A stretch of 54,549 bases of DNA from Antiquaquibacter metalliresistens (GTDB lineage: Bacteria > Actinomycetota > Actinomycetes > Actinomycetales > Microbacteriaceae), in contig NZ_JARGEM010000009.1 in assembly GCF_029211225.1 (NCBI RefSeq), positions 1 through 54,549 of the forward strand, given 5' to 3'. The position numbers were made by a program, and so were the translations under genes. Positions 22,905 to 33,683 of this stretch are shown here, one piece after another (the first letter of the stretch is position 1; each line of letters starts with the position of its first letter). The notes under the pieces were generated by a model. That model saw only the letters and a program-made list of their open reading frames with translations, ran no database searches and was not told where the DNA came from.

Positions 22905-24569
22905 CTACTTGGCCTGCCCGTAGTCGTCGACGACGGCGATGCTCAGCGGGAACGCCACGGGCAGTTCACCGAAGAGCAGGCGCCCGGCCTCCTCGGCGGC
23001 GGCGGCGAGGGCGGCGGCGACCTCGTCGGCGAGCTCGGCCGGGGTGTGCACGACGACCTCGTCGTGCAGGAAGAACACCAGGTGCGGGGCATCCGTGAGC
23101 CAGGCATCCGGGGCGAGGTCGGTCAGGCGACGGCGCAGGGATGCCATCCAGCACAGCGCCCACTCGGCGGCGGTGCCCTGCACGATGAAGTTGCGCGTGA
23201 ACCGGCCCCACGCCCGGGCCCTCGACCGCGCGCGGCTGGTGTCGGCCTCGGTGGCCGTCTCGTCGTAGGCGAGCGACTGCGACTGCTGCCAACCCGAGCC
23301 GGGTGTCGGGGATGACCGCCCGAGCCGAGTCGTGACGATCTCGCCGCGCTCCCCCGCCCGCGCCGCCTCCTCGACGAGGCCGATCGCCTTCGGATAGGTG
23401 CGCGCGAGCCGGGGCAGCAGGCGGCCGCTGTCGCCCGTGGTGGCCCCGTACATCGCGCCGAGCAGCGCGATCTTCGCCTCGTCGCGGGTCTCCACGGCGC
23501 CGCTGGCGACGATGCCCGCGTACAGGTCGCCCGCGGCGCCCGCCTCGACCATGCCGCGATCCCCGGCCATCGCGGCGAGGATACGCGGTTCGAGCTGCGC
23601 GGCATCGGCGACCACGAGCTTCCACCCCGGGTCGGCGATCACGGCGCCGCGCACTTGGCGCGGCAGCTGCAGCGCGCCGCCGCCGCTCGTCGCCCACCGT
23701 CCGGTCACCACGCCGCCCGGCACATACTCGGGTCGGAACCGCCCGTCGACCACCCAGGTCTCCAGCCAGTGCCAGCCGTTCGCGCTCAGCAGCCGGGCGA
23801 GCTTCTTGTACGCCAGCAGCGGCTCGATCACGGGGTGGTCGAGCTCGCGCAGCTCCCACTTCGCGGTCGACTTCACCCGCAGTCCGGCGCGCCGCAGGGC
23901 TCCGAGCAGCGTCTGCGCCGAGTCGGGGTTGAGGTCTGGGGTGTCGAGGGCGGCGCGGATGCGGTCGAGTTGCTCCTGCATCCGTTCCGGTCGCCGACCC
24001 GCCGCGGGCCGCGCACCGAGGATGCCGGTGAGGATGCGGTCGTGCGCCTCGGCGCTCCACGGCAGGCCGGCGAACCGCATTTCGACGGAGATGAGCGCAC
24101 CGGCGGATTCGGCGGCGAGCAGTCGGCCGATGCGGGCGGGTTCCGCGGCGGCGGCGACGGCATCCCGTTGCGAGAGGTATTCGGCGAGCGGGTCGGGTTC
24201 GGGTGCCGGCGGCGCTTCGTCGAGGGCGAAGAGCGCATCATCCCGCTCCGGTTCGTGCGTGGCGGCGGCCGGTGCGTCCCACGGCCCGAGCGGCGCGGTC
24301 GCGAGCGCGGAGTCCGCGGTCAGCGCCGAGGAGCGCAGGATCGCGTGGCACAGCCGCAGGTCGAAGCAGCGCTCCACGCGCACCCGCGCGGCGAGCAGCG
24401 GCGGGTACCAACGGGACGTGTCATCCCACACCCAGCGCGGATGCGCGGCCTCCTCGCTCGCGACGAACGCCGCCAGGTCGTCGACCGTCTGCTCACCGAG
24501 CACGGTGCCGTCGTCGTCGAGCCGCGTCGCGATGACGCCGCCGTCGAGTCGAGCGAGCACGATGAGCAC
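22905..24569 (-). CDS. Compact family A DNA polymerase with degenerate exonuclease domain
   Basis: About 554 residues, roughly half the length of Pol I and of the actinobacterial 'bifunctional 3'-5' exonuclease/DNA polymerase' type. Polymerase motifs: A in VVADAAQLEPRILAAMAGDRGM, B in DEAKIALLGAMYGATTGD, and C in FLHDEVVVHTP. All key carboxylates are present. The N-terminal ~190 residues occupy the exonuclease position but lack a clear DEDD set. The GTG at 24567-24569 (VLIVLARLDGG) is chosen as the natural start; ATG at 24608 would overlap the DUF779 stop and is the alternative. A role in repair synthesis is likely from family knowledge; the cell must have a separate polA. Confidence 0.85.
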   Translation of the reverse strand: MLIVLARLDGGVIATRLDDDGTVLGEQTVDDLAAFVASEEAAHPRWVWDDTSRWYPPLLAARVRVERCFDLRLCHAILRSSALTADSALATAPLGPWDAPAAATHEPERDDALFALDEAPPAPEPDPLAEYLSQRDAVAAAAEPARIGRLLAAESAGALISVEMRFAGLPWSAEAHDRILTGILGARPAAGRRPERMQEQLDRIRAALDTPDLNPDSAQTLLGALRRAGLRVKSTAKWELRELDHPVIEPLLAYKKLARLLSANGWHWLETWVVDGRFRPEYVPGGVVTGRWATSGGGALQLPRQVRGAVIADPGWKLVVADAAQLEPRILAAMAGDRGMVEAGAAGDLYAGIVASGAVETRDEAKIALLGAMYGATTGDSGRLLPRLARTYPKAIGLVEEAARAGERGEIVTTRLGRSSPTPGSGWQQSQSLAYDETATEADTSRARSRARAWGRFTRNFIVQGTAAEWALCWMASLRRRLTDLAPDAWLTDAPHLVFFLHDEVVVHTPAELADEVAAALAAAAEEAGRLLFGELPVAFPLSIAVVDDYGQAK

Positions 24570-24604
24570 GGCTCCAGTCTGCCGGTGACCGGCGACGCCG
24601 CCGA

Positions 24605-25009
24605 TCACGCGAAGGGCAGGGCCTCATCCATGAGACGCGATCGCACGATGAAGCGCAGTCCCTCCGGGCTCTCCACCGAGAAGCCGCTCCCGCGCCCAGC
24701 CACGACGTCGATCGTGAGGTGCGTGTGGCTCCAGTACTCGAACTGCTCCCGCGACATCCAGAACTCGATCGGTTGCGGCACCGCGCCAGAGGCGATGTCG
24801 AACACCCCGAGCAGGATGTCGCCCTGCGTCGTCAGGAACTCCCCGGCCGGAAAGCACATCGGTGCGCTCCCGTCGCAGCACCCACCCGACTGGTGGAACA
24901 TCAGCGGGCCGTGCTTGTTCCAGAGCTTGCGGAGCAGGTCGATGCTCTCGGCGGTCAGTGCGACCCGCGACTTGGTCTCGCCCTCGATGGCGATGCTCGC
25001 CTCGCGCAT
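24605..25009 (-). CDS. DUF779 family protein
   Basis: A 134-residue protein with the DUF779 signature HGPLMFHQSGGCCDGSAPMCFPAGEF (adjacent Cys pair and a third Cys) and EFWMSREQFEYWSHTHLTIDVV. It is almost always encoded downstream of an ExaC-type aldehyde dehydrogenase, as here, and may help enzyme maturation or metal handling; function unproven. Start ATG at 25007-25009, preceded by GAGAGGGGACGAGC; an upstream in-frame ATG at 25075 would add an unconserved Arg-rich leader. Confidence 0.92.
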   Translation of the reverse strand: MREASIAIEGETKSRVALTAESIDLLRKLWNKHGPLMFHQSGGCCDGSAPMCFPAGEFLTTQGDILLGVFDIASGAVPQPIEFWMSREQFEYWSHTHLTIDVVAGRGSGFSVESPEGLRFIVRSRLMDEALPFA

Positions 25010-25112
25010 GCTCGTCCCCTCTCCAGGTCTCGTTCGCGAAGGTCTCCTCCGCGAAGGTCTCTCGGTGGCCGACACCCCTGGCGCGGGTCGGCCACCGAGA
25101 AGTGGGTGCGGC

Positions 25113-26636
<1,524 letters not shown>

Positions 26637-26750
26637 CGTCCGCTCCTGTCGACGTCGTTGTCTCGGATGCCCGTTGAGGGCTCGCGGCGAGACTAGGCCG
26701 GCGCAGGTTGCCGCAACGTTGCGATGGGCCGCGAACGCAGCGCGGCCCGG

Positions 26751-26846
26751 ACTCAGCACAGCCCGAGCTCAGCGCAACCCGAACTCAGCACAGTCCGAGC
26801 TCAGCGCAACTCAGACTCAGCACAGTCCGAGCTCAGCGCAACTCGG
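26751..26846. repeat. 32-bp tandem repeat (x3) spanning the 3' end of the GAF regulator
   Basis: Three units at 26751-26782, 26783-26814 and 26815-26846, differing at a few bases. The third contains the last codons and stop of the GAF regulator (minus strand). Within units two and three the sequence folds into an eight-base-pair hairpin (AGTCCGAG / CTCGGACT at 26824-26849, perfect), so a terminator-like structure has been multiplied. Confidence 0.85.
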
Positions 26847-28125
26847 ACTCGATGCGCTCGATGCGGGTCACGACGCTCGCGCGCTTCGGTGACTTCGGCG
26901 GCAGCATCCGCAGCACCGCTCGCCACACCTCGACGTCGTAGGCAGCCTCGTCGGTGCGCGCGTAGTCGAGCAGGGTGTCGACGGCCGCATCGCTGAGGAG
27001 CGAGTCGCGCAGCCGGGTGCTCACCTCGGCGGCGATCGAACGGATGCCTGGCGCGACCGAGGTGGGCAGCACCGGTCCCGCGTAGCCGGCGAGGGCCACC
27101 CGGTGCGCGCCGCGGTCGAGGAAGGCGAGCACGCGGTGCGCGTCGAGGTCGAGCCGCTGGGCGAGGCGGTAGGGGCGGGACAGGGGCACGAGCGAGGAGT
27201 CGATGGCCTCGAGCTGCTTGCGCAGGCGCACCATCTCGGGGCGCAGGGTCTCCACGCTGCAGTCGAGCAACGCCGCGAGACTCTCCGCGGTGAGTCCGGC
27301 CGGATACCAGGCGAGCAGCGTGAGGATCTCCGCGTGCCGGGTGCTCAGCTCGGCCGCGCGGCCGGCAACCTCGAGTCGCCCGCCCTCGCCGCCCAGCACC
27401 GAGAGCTGCGGCGCGGCGTGCGGACGCGCGACGGCGCGTTGGGGCGTGCGCCTGGGGCGGTCGGCCTGCTCGTCGAGCCGGCGGATGCGCAGCTCCGCCT
27501 CCACCGCGGCGACCGCGGCTTCGAGCAGGGGCAGGGTGGCAGGGGCGACCGCCTCGTCACCGCCGGTGATGTCGATGACGCCGAGCACCGATCCCGAGTC
27601 CGGATCGTGCACGGGCACCGCAGTGCAGCTCCATGGGTGCACGATGCGGTTGAAGTGCTCGGCGCCCTGGATCTGGATGCCGTGCCCCAGCGCAAGGGCC
27701 GTGCCCGGCGCGCTCGTGCCGACCGCGCGCTCGCTCCAGTCCGCGCCCTCGACGAAGAGCATGCTCTCGGCCTTGCGGCGCAGCCCGCGGTCGCCGTCGA
27801 TCCACAGCAGGCGACCGTCCTGGTCGCCGACGGCGACGATGAGCCCCGCGTCGAAGGTGTGCCGGATCAGCAGCCGGTGGATCGTCGGCAACGCGAGTGC
27901 GAGCGGGTGCGCGTCACGGTACGCCCGCAGTTCGTCGTCGAGGAGGTCCACGCCGCGGAGCGGCCGGTCGGGGTCGACCGCGAGCTGGAGCGAGCGCTGC
28001 CAGGACTCCTGCACGACCCGTCGTACGCCCGGTGCGGGCATCCGGTCGGCGACGGCGGTCTCGTGCGCCTTCTCGAGCCGGGCGCGCGCGGAGTCATCGT
28101 TCACGATGCTCCATGGGCTCGTCAC
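26833..28125 (-). CDS. GAF-domain transcriptional regulator, AcoR-like N-terminus
   Basis: A 430-residue regulator. The N-terminal ~260 residues resemble the sensor part of AcoR-type activators: VVQESWQRSL, VDLLDDELRAYRDAHPLALALPTIHRLL, then a GAF domain with ERAVGTSAPGTALALGHGIQI and HPWSCTAVPVHDPDSGSVLGVIDITGG. No sigma-54 AAA+ domain follows; instead there is a winged-helix-like block (LSTRHAEILTLLAWYPAGLTAESLAALLDCSVETLRPEMVRLRKQLE), so it should act with the housekeeping sigma factor. GTG at 28123-28125 with GGAG five bases upstream is chosen. In related genomes this type sits next to exaC-DUF779 and controls it; the inducer is likely an alcohol or aldehyde (inference). Confidence 0.83.
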   Translation of the reverse strand: MTSPWSIVNDDSARARLEKAHETAVADRMPAPGVRRVVQESWQRSLQLAVDPDRPLRGVDLLDDELRAYRDAHPLALALPTIHRLLIRHTFDAGLIVAVGDQDGRLLWIDGDRGLRRKAESMLFVEGADWSERAVGTSAPGTALALGHGIQIQGAEHFNRIVHPWSCTAVPVHDPDSGSVLGVIDITGGDEAVAPATLPLLEAAVAAVEAELRIRRLDEQADRPRRTPQRAVARPHAAPQLSVLGGEGGRLEVAGRAAELSTRHAEILTLLAWYPAGLTAESLAALLDCSVETLRPEMVRLRKQLEAIDSSLVPLSRPYRLAQRLDLDAHRVLAFLDRGAHRVALAGYAGPVLPTSVAPGIRSIAAEVSTRLRDSLLSDAAVDTLLDYARTDEAAYDVEVWRAVLRMLPPKSPKRASVVTRIERIESELR

Positions 28126-28177
28126 GGTCACTCCGATCGGCGTTGGTCGAGGTGCGCTGCAGTCTACGCGCCGACGC

Positions 28178-28235
28178 GGAGGATGACACGCCGCCAGGGC
28201 GAGCTCGCGCTCACGCCAGCGGCGTGTCATCCTCC
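28178..28235. repeat. Perfect 17-bp inverted repeat between aceB and the GAF regulator
   Basis: Arms at 28178-28194 (GGAGGATGACACGCCGC) and 28219-28235 are exact reverse complements around a 24-base loop. It lies just downstream of aceB (minus strand) and upstream of the GAF regulator start. It could terminate the aceA-aceB transcript, but no T-run is visible. It shares the GACACGCC/GGCGTGTC core with the palindrome at 17732-17813. Confidence 0.8.
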
Positions 28236-28259
28236 CGATTGGTCGCCGGGGTGGGCTGC

Positions 28260-29873
28260 CTAGGCCGCGACCGGTTGCGGGGTGTCCACGAGGTAGCGCG
28301 CGTAGGCGATGAGGGTGAGGAACGTCGGGAAGTCCTCCTCGAGCGTCACCGCACGGAACACCTCGGCCGCGTCCTCGTACCGTCCGTCCGCCGGGGCCGC
28401 CGCGAGCACCTCGGCGAGCTCGCGCTCGACGAGCTCACGGGTGATGGGGGTGCCCTCCGCGGTGACGATGCCCTGGTGCATCCACTGCCACAACTGCCCA
28501 CGGGAGATCTCGGCGGTCGCCGCGTCTTCCATGAGATTGTCGATCGCCGCGGCACCCACGCCGCGCAACCAGCTCTCGATGTAGCGCACCGCGATCGAGA
28601 CGTTGGCGCGCACGCCCGCATCGGTCACAGCGCCGTCGATGCGCAGGTCGAGCAGGTCGTCGGCGGTCACGTGCACGTCGTCGCGCAAGCGGTCCACCTG
28701 GTTCGGGCGGTCGCCGAGCACGGCGTCGAACTCGGCGCGCGCGGTCTCGACGAGGTCGGGGTGGGCCACCCACGTGCCGTCGAAGCCGTCCGTGGCCTCG
28801 CGCTTCTTGTCCGCCGTCACGGCGGCCAGGGCCCGAGCGGTCACCTCGGGGTCACGGCGGTTCGGGATGAACGCGCTCATGCCCCCGATGGCGTGCGCAC
28901 CGCGCTTGTGGCAGGTGGCGACGAGCAGTTCGGTGTACGCGCGCATGAACGGCACGGTCATCGTGATGGCGGAGCGGTCCGGCAGCACGAAGCTCGCACC
29001 GCGCCCGCGGAACGCCTTGATGATCGAGAAGATGTAGTCCCAGCGACCGGCGTTCAGCCCCGCGCAGTGCTCGCGCAGCTCGTAGAGGATCTCCTCCATC
29101 TCGAAGGCCGCCGAGATCGTCTCGATGAGCACCGTCGCCCGGATCGTGCCGTGCTCGATGCCGAGCGCGTTCTCGGAGAAGGTGAACACGTCATCCCACA
29201 GCCGCGCCTCGAGGTGGTTCTCGAGCTTGGCGATGTAGAAGTACGGGCCCGAACCGCGGGCGATGAGCTCCTTGGCGTTGTGGAAGAAGTACAGCCCGAA
29301 GTCCACGAGCGAACCGGATGCCGGCGAGCGCAGCCCGTGCACATCCGTGTACCGCAGGTGCTTCTCCACGAGGTGCCAGCCGCGGGGACGCATGACGATC
29401 GTCGGCGTGGTCTCCCCCAGTCGGTACTCCTTGCCCTCGGGGCTGACGAAGTCGATCTGCCGACGGATCGCGTCGAACAGGTTGACCTGCCCGCCGATCA
29501 CGTTGTGCCAGGTGGGGCTCGTGGCATCCTCCTGGTCCGCGAGCCACACCTTCGCACCCGAGTTCATGGCGTTGACCGTCATCTTGCGATCGGTCGGTCC
29601 GGTGATCTCGACGCGACGGTCTTCGAGGCCGGGACCGGCACCGGCGACGCGCCAGTTCGGCTCCTCGCGCACGGCGCGCGTCTCCGGCAGGAATCGCAGG
29701 TTGCGACCGTTCTCGATGTGCTTTCGCGTCTCCATGCGCGCCGCGAGGCGCTCGTGCCGACGGCCCGCGAACTGGTCGTGCAACCGGGTCAGGAAGCGCA
29801 GGGCTTCGGGGGTGAGGATCTCGTCGAAGCGCTCGTCGAGTCCGGCGAGCACCTCCATGCGTGGTGTGGTCAT
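28260..29873 (-). CDS. aceB: Malate synthase A
   Basis: A 537-residue malate synthase A, which condenses glyoxylate with acetyl-CoA in the glyoxylate shunt. Recognisable blocks: [75 protein letters not shown], and [12 protein letters not shown] with the catalytic Asp/Glu/Arg residues. Start ATG at 29871-29873; the open frame continues upstream only as a shadow of aceA. It follows aceA by 20 bases, so they form an operon under the RamB-like regulator. Needed for growth on acetate or fatty acids. Confidence 0.96.
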   Translation of the reverse strand: MTTPRMEVLAGLDERFDEILTPEALRFLTRLHDQFAGRRHERLAARMETRKHIENGRNLRFLPETRAVREEPNWRVAGAGPGLEDRRVEITGPTDRKMTVNAMNSGAKVWLADQEDATSPTWHNVIGGQVNLFDAIRRQIDFVSPEGKEYRLGETTPTIVMRPRGWHLVEKHLRYTDVHGLRSPASGSLVDFGLYFFHNAKELIARGSGPYFYIAKLENHLEARLWDDVFTFSENALGIEHGTIRATVLIETISAAFEMEEILYELREHCAGLNAGRWDYIFSIIKAFRGRGASFVLPDRSAITMTVPFMRAYTELLVATCHKRGAHAIGGMSAFIPNRRDPEVTARALAAVTADKKREATDGFDGTWVAHPDLVETARAEFDAVLGDRPNQVDRLRDDVHVTADDLLDLRIDGAVTDAGVRANVSIAVRYIESWLRGVGAAAIDNLMEDAATAEISRGQLWQWMHQGIVTAEGTPITRELVERELAEVLAAAPADGRYEDAAEVFRAVTLEEDFPTFLTLIAYARYLVDTPQPVAA

Positions 29874-29893
29874 GATCTGGTGTCCTTGTCGAT

Positions 29894-31192
29894 TTAGTGG
29901 AACTGCTCGGCCTCGGTGGAACCCACGAGCGCGAGGGTGGCGCTCTGCGGGTTCAACGCGGTGGCGATCCGGTCGAAGTAGCCGGTACCGACCTCGCGCT
30001 GGTGCTTGGTGGCGGTGTAGCCGTTGGCCTCGGAGGCGAATTCCGCCTCCTGCAGTTCGACGTACGCGCTCATCTGGCGTTGCTTGTAGCCGCGCGCGAG
30101 CTCGAACATCGAGTGGTTGAGGGAGTGGAAGCCGGCCAGCGTGATGAACTGGAAGGCGTATCCCATGGCGCCGAGTTCGTTCTGGAACTTGGCGATCGTC
30201 GCGTCGTCGAGGTGGCGCTTCCAGTTGAAGCTCGGCGAGCAGTTGTAGGCGAGCTTCTTGCCGGGGAAGCGGCTGTGGATGCTCTCCGCGAAGACCCGCG
30301 CGAGCTCCAGGTCGGGCTCGCTCGACTCCACCCACAGCAGGTCCGCGTAGGGGGCGTAGGCGTGGCCGCGGGCGAGCACGGTCTCGATGCCGGGGCGCGT
30401 GCGGTAGAAGCCCTCCTCGGTGCGCTCCCCGGTGAGGAACGGCTTGTCGCGGTCATCGATGTCGCTCGTGACGAGGTCGGCGGCGAGCGAGTCGGTGCGC
30501 GCGATGATGAGGCTCGGCACCCCTGCGACGTCGGCGGCCAGGCGCGCGGCGTTCAGGGTGCGCACGTGCTGCTGGGTCGGGATGAGCACCTTGCCGCCCA
30601 TGTGACCGCACTTCTTCTCGCTCGCGAGCTGGTCCTCCCAGTGCACACCGGCGGCTCCGGCCTCGATCATCGAGGTCATGAGCTCGTAGGCGTTCAGCGG
30701 TCCGCCGAAGCCGGCCTCGGCATCCGCGACGATCGGCGCGAGCCAGTCGGTGCGCGGTGCGCCGTCCTCGGCGACCTCGATCTGGTCGGCGCGCATGAGT
30801 GCGTTGTTGATGCGCTTGACGACGGCCGGCACGGAGTTCGCCGGGTAGAGGCTCTGGTCGGGGTAGGTGTTGCCGGAGAGGTTCGCGTCGGCGGCCACCT
30901 GCCAACCGGAGAGGTAGATCGCCTTCAGCCCGGCCCGCACCTGCTGCACCGCCTGGTTGCCGGTGAGCGCGCCGAGCGCGTTGACGTAGTCCTCGGAGTG
31001 GATGAGGTTCCACAGATTCTCCGCACCGCGTCGCGCGAGCGTGTGCTCGACCTGCACCGAGCCGCGGAGCGCGATGACGTCCTCGGCGGTGTACTCGCGC
31101 TCGATGCCGTTCCAGCGCGCGTCGGTCTTCCACGCGGTCTCGAGCTCGGCTGCGGTCTGGGTCTGGTCGCCGGGGCGGGCGTTGCTGGTCAT
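29894..31192 (-). CDS. aceA: Isocitrate lyase
   Basis: A 432-residue isocitrate lyase that splits isocitrate into succinate and glyoxylate. The active-site loop [17 protein letters not shown] contains the catalytic Cys (KKCGH), with WEDQLASE and NCSPSFNWK also present. First gene of aceA-aceB. It is divergent from a ramB-like gene over a 138-bp AT-richer interval with repeated elements. Confidence 0.97.
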   Translation of the reverse strand: MTSNARPGDQTQTAAELETAWKTDARWNGIEREYTAEDVIALRGSVQVEHTLARRGAENLWNLIHSEDYVNALGALTGNQAVQQVRAGLKAIYLSGWQVAADANLSGNTYPDQSLYPANSVPAVVKRINNALMRADQIEVAEDGAPRTDWLAPIVADAEAGFGGPLNAYELMTSMIEAGAAGVHWEDQLASEKKCGHMGGKVLIPTQQHVRTLNAARLAADVAGVPSLIIARTDSLAADLVTSDIDDRDKPFLTGERTEEGFYRTRPGIETVLARGHAYAPYADLLWVESSEPDLELARVFAESIHSRFPGKKLAYNCSPSFNWKRHLDDATIAKFQNELGAMGYAFQFITLAGFHSLNHSMFELARGYKQRQMSAYVELQEAEFASEANGYTATKHQREVGTGYFDRIATALNPQSATLALVGSTEAEQFH

Positions 31193-31242
31193 CGGTGACT
31201 CCTTCTCGGTGGGCTTGCTCTTCCACTATCGAGGGGTCTCTC

Positions 31243-31300
31243 GCATTCTTCTGCCCAATCCTTTGCAGAATTCTTGCTATTCTTCTGTCAATCCGAAGGA
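31243..31300. promoter_or_regulatory. Candidate RamB-type operator/promoter between aceA and the regulator
   Basis: The shared intergenic region contains a direct repeat (ATTCTTCTG at 31245-31253 and 31279-31287, each followed by an AATCC-like tail). Between the copies lies CCTTTGCAGAATTCTTGC (31260-31277), which resembles the corynebacterial RamB site AATTTGCAAA. In Corynebacterium glutamicum RamB represses aceA and aceB and its own gene; the same divergent layout suggests the same control here. Confidence 0.5.
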
Positions 31301-31330
31301 CTGCCACCGGACTGACACAGAGGAGACCCC

Positions 31331-32812
31331 GTGACGGACACGATGAACGCGAGCCCGGCCCCCCACGGCGCCTTCGATGACGCGCTCGATCCGCTGACGA
31401 TCGGCCGTCGCATCCGTCAGCTGCGCAACGACCGCGGGCTCACGCTCGATGACCTGGGAGCCGCGATCGACCGGGCGGCGTCCCAGGTGTCGGTCATCGA
31501 GAACGGCAAGCGCGAGCTCAAGCTCGGCGAGCTGCAGCGCCTCGCCCGGGCGCTCGGGGTGAGCGTCGACGAGCTGCTGAGCCCCGAGGCGCCATCCAGG
31601 CGCGCCGCCCTCGAGATCGCGTTGGAGCGCGCCCAGCGTGGTCCCCTCTACGCGTCGCTGCCGCTGCCGCCGCTGCCGGTGCGCAAGTCGCTGAGCGACG
31701 AGGCCATCGAGACGATCCTCGGGCTGCACGACGAACTGCAGCGCCTGCACGTGGAGCGCGCCGCGACCCCGGAGGAGGCCCGGCGGGCGAACACCGAGTT
31801 GCGCCGCGAGATGCGCCGCCGCAACAACTACTTTCCCGAACTCGAGACCACCGCCAAGGAACTGCTCTCCGCGGTCGGTCACGATGGTGGCCCGCTCTCG
31901 CAGCGTGTGGCATCCGACCTGGCGACACACCTCGGATTCACGCTGCACTACGCCCCCGACCTGCCGCCCACCACCCGCAGCGTCACCGACCTGCGCAACG
32001 GTCGCATCTACCTGCCGATCACCCAGGAGGCCGGTCGCGACCCGCGCACCACCCTGCTGCAAGCGCTCGCCGCGCACGTGCTCGGCGCGGGCAAGCCGAA
32101 GGACTCCGGTGACTTCCTGCGTCAGCGCGTCGAGGCCAACTACCTCGCCGCGGCGCTCATGGTGCCCGAGCACTCCGCGGTCGAGTTCCTCCGGGCGGCG
32201 AAGGAGCAGCGCGAGCTCTCGGTGGAGGACCTGCGCGACGAGTTCGCGGTCAGCTACGAGACCGCCGCGCACCGGTTCACGAACCTCGTGACCGAGCACT
32301 TCGGCATCCCGGTGCACTTTCTCAAGGTGCACGAGTCGGGCACCATCTCGAAGGCCTATGAGAACGACAACGCGATCTTCCCCACCGACGCGCTCGGCGC
32401 CGTGGAAGGTCAGCTGGTGTGCCGGCAGTGGAGCGCGCGCCGCGTGTTCGACGTCGAAGACCGCTTCACGCCGTACCACCAGTACACGGACAAGCCGACC
32501 GGCACCTACTGGTGCACGTCGCGCATCCACGGCACGAGTCGGGGCGCCTTCTCGGTCAGCGTCGGCACGCCGTTCGCGCACGTCAAGTGGTTCCGTGGTC
32601 GGGATACCGCGCACCGCTCGGTCTCGACCTGCCCCGACGAATCCTGCTGCCGTCGGCCACCTGCCGGACTGACCGAGCGCTGGGAGGACCACTCCAAGCC
32701 GAGTCCCCGGCTCAATAGCTCACTGCTCGCGGCGCTGCCCTCCGGCAGCTTCGCCGGCGTCGACAGCCTCGCGGTGTACGAGTTCCTGGAGCGGCACGAC
32801 CCGAAGGCGTAG
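31331..32812 (+). CDS. RamB-like XRE family regulator (ScfR type)
   Basis: A 493-residue regulator with an N-terminal XRE helix-turn-helix (IGRRIRQLRNDRGLTLDDLGAAIDRAASQVSVIENGKRELKLGELQRLARALG). A central IrrE/ImmA-like region follows (YLAAALMVPEHSAVEFLRAAKEQRELSVEDLRDEFAVSYETAAHRFTNL), then a Cys-containing C-terminal domain (STCPDESCCRRPP). This is the short-chain fatty acyl regulator family that includes RamB, the repressor of acetate and glyoxylate genes, and PrpC-type activators. Start GTG at 31331 after GGAGACCCC. Divergence from aceA-aceB supports a RamB role; the ligand is probably an acyl-CoA or derivative (family inference). Confidence 0.88.
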   Translation: MTDTMNASPAPHGAFDDALDPLTIGRRIRQLRNDRGLTLDDLGAAIDRAASQVSVIENGKRELKLGELQRLARALGVSVDELLSPEAPSRRAALEIALERAQRGPLYASLPLPPLPVRKSLSDEAIETILGLHDELQRLHVERAATPEEARRANTELRREMRRRNNYFPELETTAKELLSAVGHDGGPLSQRVASDLATHLGFTLHYAPDLPPTTRSVTDLRNGRIYLPITQEAGRDPRTTLLQALAAHVLGAGKPKDSGDFLRQRVEANYLAAALMVPEHSAVEFLRAAKEQRELSVEDLRDEFAVSYETAAHRFTNLVTEHFGIPVHFLKVHESGTISKAYENDNAIFPTDALGAVEGQLVCRQWSARRVFDVEDRFTPYHQYTDKPTGTYWCTSRIHGTSRGAFSVSVGTPFAHVKWFRGRDTAHRSVSTCPDESCCRRPPAGLTERWEDHSKPSPRLNSSLLAALPSGSFAGVDSLAVYEFLERHDPKA

Positions 32813-32959
32813 CATCCGGCTCGCCCGGCGGCCCGGGCGCTGACGGGTGCCAATCACGGGCGCGGGAGGAACAGCGCGCGAGAACAGCGGCGGGAGGCAT
32901 CCACGCACGGCGAGAGCAATGACTCCCGCCATCCGTCGCGAACTGAGGCCGCAACGGAA

Positions 32960-33075
32960 ATAGCTCCCTCCGCTGTGACGTCGAGGGTGGTCGTGCCATC
33001 CAGGTTGGGGTGAGGAACAAAAATCGCCCAACGCTCAGGTCGACTTCGTGCGGGCGGTCCTCAGCGCGCCAACCG
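32960..33075 (-). pseudogene. Degraded fragment related to the DUF1684 gene at 35.3-36.1 kb
   Basis: This 363-bp gene-free gap contains a stretch that reads, on the minus strand, LSVGRFLFLTPT in one frame and PNLDGTTTLDV in the next. The intact DUF1684 protein has YSVGRFLFLAPNPDGTITLDFN at the same place. DNA similarity is also visible (TCGAGGGTGGTCGTGCC versus TCGAGGGTGATCGTGCC). It looks like a frameshifted remnant of a second copy. Outside this stretch I see no gene. Confidence 0.45.
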
Positions 33076-33175
33076 TCGCTCGTGACGGCGAACTCGAGTC
33101 CAGATCAGCAGTCCGAGAAGAACTTCGCTGGCGAATGGAAGCTCGTGACGACGCCGTCCTCAATCGTCACCAGCA

Positions 33176-33562
33176 CTATTCGAACTGCTCCCAGTCCGGG
33201 CATCCCGCGGTCTCGAAGGTGACCGCTTCGGGGATGTCGGTCAGGAACACGTACTGACCCTGGTTCTCGAACGCCACGCCGCCGTCGGCGTCGAGAATCG
33301 CCCACGTGCACCCATCGGGCTGAGCGTCGGGCTCCCCCTGAAGCTGGAATCCGCCGAGCGGGATGTCGACACCGATCGCATAGGTTCCCGTGCCCGACAC
33401 CGTCACGAAGTCCGCGCCCGCGCCGTCCTCGGCGCTCTCCTCGGTGGTCGTGTCGCCGCTGTCACCGCCGGTATCGCCCGTGCTCGAGTCGAGGGGTGCG
33501 CAGCCCGCGAGCCCCGCCATGACGCCCCCGACGACGACCAGACCGACGACGATCTCGCGCAT
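33176..33562 (-). CDS. Putative lipoprotein, hypothetical
   Basis: About 128 residues. N-terminus MREIVVGLVVVGGVMAGLAGCAP is a lipoprotein signal with lipobox LAGC, so the product should be anchored outside the membrane. After a Thr/Asp/Glu-rich linker comes a small beta-rich domain (GTYAIGVDIPLGGFQLQG, AILDADGGVAFENQGQYVFLTDIPEAVTFETAGC) with two cysteines that could pair. It is related to small actinobacterial domains with the pattern GxYxVGxDIxPGxY; role unknown. An ATG at 33577 would add five residues. Confidence 0.75.
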   Translation of the reverse strand: MREIVVGLVVVGGVMAGLAGCAPLDSSTGDTGGDSGDTTTEESAEDGAGADFVTVSGTGTYAIGVDIPLGGFQLQGEPDAQPDGCTWAILDADGGVAFENQGQYVFLTDIPEAVTFETAGCPDWEQFE

Positions 33563-33683
33563 ACGAACCGCAACCATGAGCGCCTCCCCTTCGGTTCTCG
33601 ACGCTAGCCGCGCCCGCGAGCGCCGCCAATGGGGGTTTCGGAGTATTCCTTTCGCAAGGCCGGGCGATCGCTACGCTGACCGC

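Noticed and set aside
26751-26846. Possible CRISPR array
   Set aside because: The units are directly adjacent without spacers of differing sequence, only three in number, and overlap a gene end. No cas genes are present.
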